From positions 312,001 to 376,000 of the forward strand of contig WPIO01000091.1 of NCBI GenBank assembly GCA_009760855.2: DNA of 64,000 bases, given 5' to 3'. This document shows positions 56,374 to 64,000 of the stretch, piece after piece. The position numbers and the translations under genes are program-made. Position 1 is the stretch's first letter. Each line of letters opens with the position of its first letter. The stretch is from Cristatella mucedo. Taxonomy: Eukaryota > Bryozoa > Phylactolaemata > Cristatellidae. The notes beneath the pieces were generated by a model. The model was not told where the DNA came from. It did not search any database and saw only the letters and a list, made by a program, of their open reading frames with translations.

Positions 56374-56556
56374 CAGTGGTTCTCAATCTTCCTAATGCCG
56401 CGACTCTTTCATACAGCTCCTCATGTTGTGGCGACCCCAACAAAATTATTGTGTGCGAAATGTCGAAATGCATATTTTCCGACGATCTTAGGCAATCCTG
56501 GTGAAAGGGCCTTTCAACCCCTAAAGGTGTGGCGACCCACAGGTTGAGAACCGCTG
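56374..56556 (-). mobile_element. SPIN-type non-autonomous hAT element (183 bp)
   Basis: On the minus strand it begins CAGCGGTTCTCAACCTGTGG and ends GATTGAGAACCACTG. Internal landmarks (GTCGGAAAATA, ACAACATGAGGAGCTGTAT, CGCGGCATTAGGAAGA) are those of the copy at 31062-31247. The flanks CCTTGAGT (56366-56373) and CCTTAAAT (56557-56564) match at 6 of 8 positions, and both differences are G/A. That fits a decayed 8-bp hAT target duplication. Confidence 0.87.
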
Positions 56557-56867
56557 CCTTAAATCCAAGTTCTGGCACCCGTGGATTATCACTCGTCTAC
56601 AAATTAGCTTGCGAATATAATAGCTTTAAATGCGACTAGCATTTCATCTGCAATAAAACGAAGCCCTAAAGCTGCTAAAGTGTAGCACCTGAGATTCGGG
56701 TTACGAGAGGACTATGCTTAAGCCATAAACCTTAGGCCGTAAATGTGATTCGTCACTGATATACATAGCCCTAAAACACATATGGAGTCTACAGGTGGCA
56801 AAAACCCGCTAGGACCGGTAAATGAGTAAATGATGCTCAATCTCTATTCTTCTTTAGCGTATATATA
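56557..56867. other. Unassigned region
   Basis: I recognise no gene or repeat here. Confidence 0.35.
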
Positions 56868-56975
56868 CAATAGTACCTCGGCTTACGAGTTTAACTCGTT
56901 CAGTGCCGGAGCTCGTAACTCAAATTACTCGTGTATAAATCACATTTCCCCATTGAAATGTCCGTTCGGACCCCC
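56868..56975 (+). mobile_element. Possible end of a Tc1/mariner-type non-autonomous element
   Basis: The string TAGTACCTCGGCTTACGAGT, followed by GAGCTCGTAACTC and TCCCCATTGAAATG, resembles the terminal part of short DNA-transposon copies I recall from several animal genomes. The partner inverted end and TA target duplication were not found, so this is only a candidate. Confidence 0.35.
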
Positions 56976-57431
56976 AAAAATACTGCAATTTTTTATCACA
57001 TGTTTTCAAATTGAAAAAATAACTTTCAAATTATGAATTGTGTTTTAAAAACAATACTACATAATATCTTGCCATAAACGGGTTTTAATAATCCTAATGT
57101 ACAGGAGTAGCTTGGAGATCAGACGACTTGGAGATGCTAATAAAATTAGAGGAGCAAAGCTGAAATAAATACTTGAATCTTATTCGCCGATGTTTGCCCT
57201 TTTCGCCGGGATTTCTTCGCTTTCAGTTTATTGCCTGGGTCTTTACATGGACGCGTCGATTTGTTATCAGTAATGCGATGAGCTCTCACACAATGATATT
57301 GCCTAAATAGAGTACAGTATTTAGTTAACTGTTCCTGCCGTAGTCGGATTTAACACCGGAGTCAGGCGATCTTGTGTGTCCACGCACCACGATGGCTCGC
57401 TCGAGTAGGCCTGGGAGCGAACCAACAGGTT

Positions 57432-57465
57432 TGCACGACCCATGCTTGTCGTCATGGGTCGTGCA
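57432..57465. repeat. 13-bp perfect hairpin
   Basis: TGCACGACCCATG (57432-57444) pairs with CATGGGTCGTGCA (57453-57465) across the 8-base loop CTTGTCGT. There is no T-run to suggest a terminator. The function is unknown and it may be chance or a repeat end. Confidence 0.6.
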
Positions 57466-57569
57466 GCAGCGCCTTACAACAGAACGTCGTCTGCTTCCCT
57501 ACCCTTATTGGCCTGGGTAACCGCACACAATGTGACGCCCGCTGCGGCAGCTAGCGATGGACTATCTGA

Positions 57570-58010
57570 AGGTGGCTCATAACCCGAATTGTAGCCCCAA
57601 ACGAAGATTTAGCCCCCCGAATTAGACAATGTGTCCGAACCGGAGCTTAGACCCTGACTGGAGAACTAGGGATCTGCTTCTGCCTTAATGGCAGTATCAC
57701 CTCACACACGCCACCTCGAGCACTCTTGCGGCGGAAACACGTCTCCACACTTAGACTACATTCGTCTCTAGGGAGAATGGCCAAAATAGATGAAGGAGTC
57801 CGAACCAACGGAATATCTCACACCATACCAACTACGTTTAGCTCGCACCGGCAAATCTTTATGCCGAGACTACATGCGAGCTCGCACACACAAAACACTA
57901 AAGAAACACGAAATGCTAGCCCGCGCGCAGTATGACCGTATTGGGTGGAGTCCACCGAATCCTCCAAGCGCTGTCTCGTCCTGTCCCGTCAATCGCCCGT
58001 GAACAGCCTG
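57570..58010 (+). repeat. Repeat D, second copy
   Basis: It shares ordered blocks with 53930-54096 plus 54841-55050 and is uninterrupted by LTR1. It lies upstream of the LTR2 copy and may be part of a larger unrecognised element that runs to about 58490. The ORFs at 57790-58339 carry no motif I know. Confidence 0.35.
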
Positions 58011-58562
58011 CCCTCCTCCCTCGCTTTCAGAGAAACGAGTGCGACGGCGTCGAAGCGAAGCCGGAGAGAGAAGCCGGACAAAAGACTACGAACGAGCGTC
58101 GCTCGACTCTTAAATACTTAGCTGAGACAATGGGGCAAGAGCTTAGTGGTATTGGGCCCGTCACCATGGCCCATTACGGTAAGGAATTAACACCGTCACT
58201 AGGCCACTGGAATGGTACCTCTGTCCAGCTTGAATGCCGAATGGGTTCCAGGCGATTCTTTTTGAATAGAGTTATGGCCGAGGTTGACAGGCCAGCCAAC
58301 GGCCATCTGCAGCTCTCGCGGGTATCGGACCAATTCTAAAGGCCGAATCGCCACCGCTAGTCTCAGAGCTTCATGGCTTGCTCTTAAGCTCTTGCTCTCT
58401 AACCGCACTGGCGCTCCTCACTGGCTCACCACTCAAGGACAAAGGAGTTCTTGCCCGCTGCCAAACAGCTCTTGTTCTCGCTCAAATTAAACCAAGGCCA
58501 GCAAGGCGCGACAAGAACAACCCCCGTCGGAGACACTGTTATACTGCAAGGGGCAGCAGAGA

Positions 58563-59552
58563 ATGGTTTACTTGAGCCGAAAAGAGTACCAGACCTTCTA
58601 TGGTCTAGTTGAGACACCTATACTGAGGTACAAAATGTTTAACGGCGGACAGCACTTTATGCCTTGGCCTCAAACGCTTAAGAAGGCTGTTGCAAGGCTA
58701 AAGATTTCGATGCCGTTAAAGCATGCTGTGCCAGTGTGTCTGGGCGATAACTTGATACGCGGTTGGTGTGATCAGCCGGTCGACGTAAAGCAGGATCACC
58801 ACACACTGCGAAAGTACTTAATTCTGATCTTCTCGTGATTGACAGATGATGAGGCTGAGCTTGAGGCCGAGAAGTTTTGGCTGGAGCAGGAGCAACTCAC
58901 TGGAGCCGAGACCGGGACAAGGCTAGGCGACGAACCAGCGTCATAACTGGCGAATCTCACCGTCAACTGCCTGCACGAGCCAGATAGACGAGCGGAACTT
59001 ATTCAGTCACCGCCGCTATCCGACTGTAATACCGGTGGAGAAGCGGGTATGGCTTCCGACATAGTTGCCACAACAGCCGATGAGCGCCAGAACGAAGTAA
59101 GTGTAGAGCGGCAGTAACCGGAGACGAACGAGGGGCAGCATGGGACGGCTTCCACTGACGAGGCGGTAGTGGTCAGCAGTGAGGCGACAGTAGCCTGCGA
59201 CAAAGCTCAGGCGGCCCGAGCAAGCGACGTCTTGGCCGCGGAGCGCAGCGGCGAGAACTTCTTGGCGGTGGAGAGCACCCGTAAGAGCGTCCCGGCATTG
59301 AGCGCAGAGGACCACCGCGAGATATCGCTCACCGGCGAGGCGATAGTAACCTGCGATCAGGCGCAGGTGACCCTTGAGAGCGACATCTCAGCAGCAAAGC
59401 GCAGCAGCGAGTTCGTCGAGGCGGCAGCAAAGTGTATCCGTGAGAGCGGCGACTTGGCTGCCAAGCGCTGCACCGAGAACGTCTTGGCGAAGAGCTCAGA
59501 GGAGCACCTCGAGATAGATATACTAGTCAGCGGCAAGGCAATAGTAGCCTGA
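58563..59552 (+). pseudogene. LTR2 internal frames: N-terminal block and peptide repeats
   Basis: 58563-58838 encodes LSRKEYQTFYGLVETPILRY, then RLKISMPLKHAVPVCLG. The minus-strand LTR2 copy encodes the same block (RLKISMPLKHVLPVCLG), which shows a once-shared reading frame. After a frame change comes LEAEKFWLEQEQLTGAETG. The frame at 59169-59552 then carries the SGEAIVTCDQAQ / SDISAAKRS repeats, with a third repeat past the stop near 59550. Position after the 5' LTR suggests a gag-like role, but I recognise no gag domain. The function is unknown and stops and frameshifts interrupt it. Confidence 0.55.
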
Positions 59553-60091
59553 GACGGGGCGCAGGCGGCACACGAGCGAAGCAGCGACAGCTTCGCAGCG
59601 GCAGATCGGGTACCCGATCGAGCGTCTTGGGTCAGAGCTCAGCTGAGTGGACATCCGAGAACGAGGCCATAATGAGCTAGAGTGTTTTTCGAAGAGCGGG
59701 ATCGGCCGGCGACGAGCGCATGAGATCGGCAATCAGTGCTCCCACGGAGGTGACCTGCAGGAACCGCCTGGCAGTGGGAGTGGTGTCCCAGCTATGCCTA
59801 AAGGCGGGCAGCGTCTATGGCCGGCTGCTCGCGAGGGGCAGAGCTGGCGTGCGCCTCCTGCGAGTGGCTGTAACGTAGCCTGTACCACATCCAAGCCGGT
59901 TGGAGCTCGCTAATATTAAATTAATATCCTGACCGAGCCCGAGAGACAAACCGCTGGACAGGGCACCGCCTGAGCAGGCAGAAGAGGAGAATGCGGGGAG
60001 CCAACGGCTACTCGACGTTCCAGTCGTGAAGGCCGCCCCCTCCCCAGCTAGGCTGGTGGACTAGGAAATCTATTTTCTATGGGGGAAGGGA

Positions 60092-60371
60092 TGCTGTGTG
60101 CGCCTGCGGCTTCTGATGTTGTAATTATCGAAGCGCCTTGACACTAATGTACATGCCTCACGTGTGGCCAATATTTTGGCAATTGAGGCAGACCAGTGTT
60201 AGGCCACTAATGCACGTTATATTTCGTGTCGTCGTCTGCGATTGATCGAGCTCTCATACATGCACCCGCTGAGAGTATAAAGCAGAGTCTGGTTTATTGT
60301 GCACGCCTCCCACTGCGTGGCCATGAGACTCCCACAAGAACAGCCACCGCCGGAGCCACTGTTACATAACA
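60092..60371 (+). repeat. LTR2 3' LTR (280 bp)
   Basis: It starts TGCTGTGTGCGCCTGCGGCT after the polypurine tract and ends TTACATAACA. It matches the LTR at 11832-12108 over its whole length, including GTCTGGTTTATTG and GACTCCCACAAGAACAGCC. Confidence 0.8.
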
Positions 60372-60599
60372 GCTATGGCCCCGTACGTATCGAAGTTTTT
60401 CCTGGCCGACACCACCGAGGCATTCTCGCTGCCACCAAACGGCTTCGTAACGCCAACTACGACGGCGTCGGTGCCATTGTCGATGACAAGGTGCCAACTT
60501 TGCCAGCTTGCTACAACGAATCGTACAGATTTATCCAGACGTAATTCAAGTTTTCTGCATACCACGCGGCTGGGCTATTTATGGTTCAGTGGCTTTCAG

Positions 60600-61650
60600 G
60601 TAAGCAGCGTTCAACCGAAGATGATTAGATTTCTCAAGCTCTCAGAGGGCCACAAGGGTACCCTCCTCGCATGGGAAAACAAGGATTATTCAAATAGAGT
60701 GAATGCGAGGAAGAACGGTATTACAGTAGCGGTAGTGAGGTACAATTTTACTACGCTAGAACAGACCGGAACGACGGCTGCTGGATAGGAACCAGTAGGC
60801 GTCGCTGCACGACAACACGCGAGGGCCGGAAGATGAGGATGGCAGCAATGCGTAACAGGTTCACCAGTTCATGAAAATTAAATAAGAACTGGAGCTCTCA
60901 GGGGTTATTATCAGCGAAAGATCAGTCAAGAAGAAGGTCAATGAGCAAGGTATGCGGTGAATAGCTAATAAGAGGAAGCCGCTACTTAGGGCTATGCACA
61001 AGCTTAAAAGACTAGCTTTCGCTAGTAAATACCGGTACTAGGCCCCAATCAAGTGGAGTAAAGTTCTTTGTACTGATGATTCAAAGTTCACCCTGTTTGC
61101 TACCTTATGGGATACTTAGCAAGTGTGAAGACAAAAGAAGGGAGCATATGTAGATGTTTGTCTCAAAAGACGGCAAAATATGGTGGTGGTTGGGCGATGG
61201 TGTGGGGTTGCTGTAGTGGTGCTGGTGTAATGAATGCACAACGCTCTGGGACATTATTGAAAATGTCGGTATTATCAGCTATTATCGGCATAGCATCCAT
61301 GGTTTGGACTTTTTTTGGCTGCAGGACAATGATCCAAAGCATAGCGCAGGCATAGTAACTGAGTGTTTTGACAACCCGACCGGTCAGCTGCGATCACTTC
61401 TCAATTTTTGGGATGGCCCCCGTCAGAGTCCAGATTTGAACCCCATGTAGCATTTTTGGCAGGAGATGGAGTGTAGAATATGCGAACAGGTCGCCATTCT
61501 ATGAAATTGCAATGGATTATTTGAACTTCTGCTGAAGGCATTGCAGAAAATCGCATCTGACGTATGTGCGAAATTGTTGAGGTCAAAGCCCAGACGACTC
61601 TTCGACGTCATACAAAATCTTGGAGGTGCAAGACGCTCCTAATTTTTTTG
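60600..61650 (+). pseudogene. Tc1-type transposase pseudogene
   Basis: Pieces of a Tc1/mariner transposase appear in order. A helix-turn-helix DNA-binding block is at 60627-60780 (LSEGHKGTLLAWENKDYSNR, then TTLEQTGTTAAG). The GRPRK-like hinge is near 60822 (GCCGGAAGATGAGG). LCTDDSKFTLF, with the first catalytic Asp, is near 61070. LQDNDPKHSAG, with the second Asp, is near 61318. RQSPDLNPM is near 61425, where the acidic residue expected after NP-hydrophobic is lost to a stop. The usual protein is about 340 residues. Here stops and frameshifts occur throughout. No inverted terminal repeats were identified. Confidence 0.85.
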
Positions 61651-61789
61651 ATGTCATTGCACTGTTGTTCGCAATAAACGGCCTAAACTAAGGCATGCTT
61701 GACTTTATGTAAACAGTGTCGGTTTTAGCGGTTTATCTTGTTCTATCAGTTACCTGGCTGAAATGCAGGATGCGTAGATATTTTGGGCA

Positions 61790-61880
61790 GGCGCTTTATA
61801 TATAAATTTATAAGTAAATATAAATAAACATATATATGTAAATAAATAAATAAACAAATATATATTTATATATATATATG
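61790..61880. repeat. AT-rich low-complexity stretch
   Basis: TATATATAAATTTATAAGTA and similar runs. This is simple AT-rich sequence with no gene. Confidence 0.85.
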
Positions 61881-63119
61881 AGCTCTGGATTAACCCTATC
61901 CTAAGTCGGGGAATTTCTCTTGTCGGTAATAGCATACAACAACAGCTGTATTATTGATGTTATTGCGGGCACATCATCCACGATTTCGGAATTATAATGA
62001 TTAGGACTGGCTGACTTCCTTAACTATGATACGGCGGGCCACTACAGCAAGCAACTAAAGTAATATTTATCCCGTTGAGCTCAAGGCTTTGAGTCAGGCG
62101 TTTGAGCTGTGCTCTGGGCGTCCAACATTGGCGTGTACGCTAGGGCTGGAGCTGGAAACCCATAAGCTGTGACTTACTGAAAGGGGACAGGGGACATATG
62201 ACCCTGGGCGCTATCGCAGGCGTTGGAAAGTGATTGGGTCCCTAAAATGCTCGCCTAATACTTGGGGGGGGGGGCGAATTCTGTGCAGTTCGTCCCAAGG
62301 CGCACGATGTATTTGGAATGCCACTGCCAGTAAGCCACTGCCGAATAAGAACGCTTTTGGTAAAAAATGGACATGTTATTTTAAGGTATGGGTTGTCTTT
62401 ATGCAATGCCCAACTACCGTGGGAATACTTGTATGTTGAGAACCATCTCAGACTTGTAACCTGTGCTCCAAAGGTCAAGGCTTCACCGGAACACGCGTTG
62501 GTAAGGAAGGGCTAGCCCCATTACGAGCGCAGTGTGTGCGATCTATGCAATTTGTGCCGAGGCCACCTCAGCGCGTTTGTAGCAAGCGTCGGCACTCTAG
62601 CGTAACCAGGGCACAAGTAACCAACCATGGCGGCCGGCGTACACAACGCAAACACTGGCTGCAGCTATAAATAAAAACCGGTCCGTAATTGCCTTTCCAG
62701 TATCTCTATGGAGCAGTCAGCGGTCAAGGTTGTACCGTTTTCCCCACACCACTCTCACCGTTTCCCGCCGGCCCGAGCGACCGGATAGTGCAGTAGGCAA
62801 GCCTGTGGTTGGCAAGATTGTGCTCTGAAGGTCGGTTTCAAAATTTTATCTGCGAACTATTGAGTACTTTCAAGGAGTCAAACAGAAAAAATTGCATGTA
62901 CCTTTTCGTAATAAGGTGAGCGGAATTAGTTGACTGAGGTGATGGAAGCACGACCGTATAATGTGTGGGTCGGCGCTTGGACCGTTGTAAGCTTAGTTGT
63001 CCACTATTTGTGGTGATTTTGAGCAGATATTTTAATAATTGTCACTATTACGCAAATGAGCAGTCATAAATATGAATAATATATATTGATAACCGGCGTG
63101 GTAACCTCATGCTGTGCGA
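61881..63119. other. Unassigned region
   Basis: I recognise no gene or transposon here. A G-run lies at 62266-62274. Confidence 0.35.
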
Positions 63120-63424
63120 ACGGAAATCGAAGGGCGCATGCGCGATTCGCACGGTTTCCTTTTTGGCCGCTCGTAGGCGCCCGTATGGGTGAGTTCGTGC
63201 GTTCTGCGACCAAATAAGCTAGCCGCTAGCCTGCGGCGAAGAAATACCTTCCGAATATATTTTCGGCGCTGGTTATAATTCTTACTTTACTCGACCCGCG
63301 CGTATCGTTGGTGTTTGACGGCTAGAGCAGGAGTTGCAGAGTTGTTATACCTAACTGTTGCTTCGACCCGCACCGATCTGTTGTAAAGGCACTGGCGGTT
63401 TCGCCGCAGTCGAACGGGATGCAG
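63120..63424 (+). promoter_or_regulatory. Candidate host promoter and first exon
   Basis: The stretch is CpG-rich compared with its surroundings and contains GCGCATGCGCG at about 63134-63144, which matches the NRF-1 consensus (GCGCATGCGC). A pyrimidine run GGTTTCCTTTTTGG follows at about 63151. At 63419 an ATG is followed by CAG and then GTACGT (donor at 63425), a near-ideal 5' splice site. This suggests a short first exon ending after two codons, with the gene continuing past the window. No downstream exon is visible, so gene identity is unknown. Confidence 0.4.
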
Positions 63425-64000
63425 GTACGTGTAAGATTGAAAATTAATTACACGCGGTCTCATCGAATCATTGCGCTAGCTGAGTCGCGTTTACTAGGCC
63501 CCGTGGAGCTTACTAGCCGCTTCTTTGTGCGTCGTGCATCTGGCAGCAGGAGCTAGTTGGCAGCTGCTGTCGCCTCTAAGCTAATGTTGAGAAGTTCTTA
63601 GGTCGTCCAGTGATTACCTTGTAGTTGTTGTTGATAAGGATTTATGTGCATCTGCTGTCGTTGATTCATTAGTTCTTGAGCTGGATGCCGGCTTATTCTA
63701 CTGCATCATGTCTGATGTCTTGGCATCCTCATTTTGCCAGGTTATTACCCACTTGACCTTCTTGTTATTTCTCACGTTGCTGCCCTAAATCTTCTTCAAG
63801 TTGATCGGTTTCTGCTGCACAAGTTTTTTTCATTGATGCATATGCTCATTGGCCTTCTAAGCATCTTGTTTGTTATCCGTACATGCAGTCTCTTTATTGC
63901 AGCCTCTTTTAGCAGCCACTGTTTATGTTGAACTGCCATAGTAATCGGTTTGCTCGCTATAGGTTACCCCCAGTAGCCTCAAATTGCGGTTCTTCTCTTA
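63425..64000. other. Possible first intron, nothing else recognised
   Basis: If the donor at 63425 is real, this is intron sequence. I find no exon or repeat in it. Confidence 0.3.

Larger units (their letters stand above)
58497..60371 (+). mobile_element. LTR2 retroelement, second copy
   Basis: It is collinear with the minus-strand copy at 9231-12108. The last bases of a 5' LTR (58497-58547) are followed by GAGCCGAAAAGAGTACCAGA, the repeat-peptide frame, the polypurine tract GGGGGAAGGGA (60081-60091) and a full 3' LTR (60092-60371). Most of the 5' LTR is missing or unrecognisable. The internal region is about 1.54 kb and lacks visible gag-pol motifs. Confidence 0.72.

Noticed and set aside
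1-64000. CRISPR arrays, bacterial operons or an integrated virus
   Set aside because: No short regularly spaced direct repeats, no ribosome-binding-site-led gene runs, and no capsid, polymerase or integrase of viral type were seen. The content is that of an animal repeat-rich region.

Overview
The window looks like intergenic or intronic DNA from an animal, most likely an invertebrate. No complete host protein-coding gene is visible, and almost every recognisable feature is a transposable element or its remains. The animal assignment rests on CR1/L2-type LINEs, two families of tRNA-derived SINEs, hAT and Tc1 transposase pseudogenes, and two short elements that match the SPIN (SPACE INVADERS) hAT family. 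SPIN is known from tetrapods and a few invertebrates, including a pond snail and a planarian, so a lophotrochozoan host would fit but is not shown. There are no prokaryotic operons, no CRISPR, and no rRNA or true tRNA genes.

Layout. About 0-3.1 kb is mostly unassigned, with a SINE at the left edge. From about 3.1 to 13.3 kb lies a diverged tandem array of a unit of roughly 1.5-1.8 kb. It has been invaded by SINE-1, SINE-2, two LINE-A copies and an LTR element (LTR2), which itself contains a solo LTR of a second family (LTR1). A nearly complete LINE-A copy lies at 16.5-19.7 kb, directly downstream of an LTR2-related LTR. At 20.75-21.80 kb a perfect 89-bp inverted repeat encloses two head-to-head SINEs. 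A broken hAT transposase lies at 22.4-24.2 kb. From 26 to 37 kb, LINE-A, LINE-B and LINE-C pieces are heavily nested, including LINE-A inside LTR1 inside LINE-B at 34-37.4 kb and a SPIN copy at 31.06 kb. A GC-rich fragment of an R2-like endonuclease domain is at 40.1 kb.

At 41.2-46.2 kb is an unusual element: terminal inverted repeats flank a satellite-like array of about 160-210-bp monomers, split by a LINE-B insertion. From 47.7 to 61.7 kb come old LINE-A pieces, a solo LTR1 with a clean 4-bp target duplication, a second SPIN copy, a second LTR2 copy and a Tc1 transposase pseudogene. The last kilobase holds a CpG-rich stretch with an NRF-1-type site and an ATG followed by a strong splice donor. 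This is the best candidate for the start of a host gene running off the right edge.

Family names (LINE-A/B/C, SINE-1/2, LTR1/2, repeat D) are local labels. All similarities were judged by eye between copies inside the window and from recall of known motifs. Coordinates of repeat edges are approximate unless a target-site duplication or terminal motif is given.
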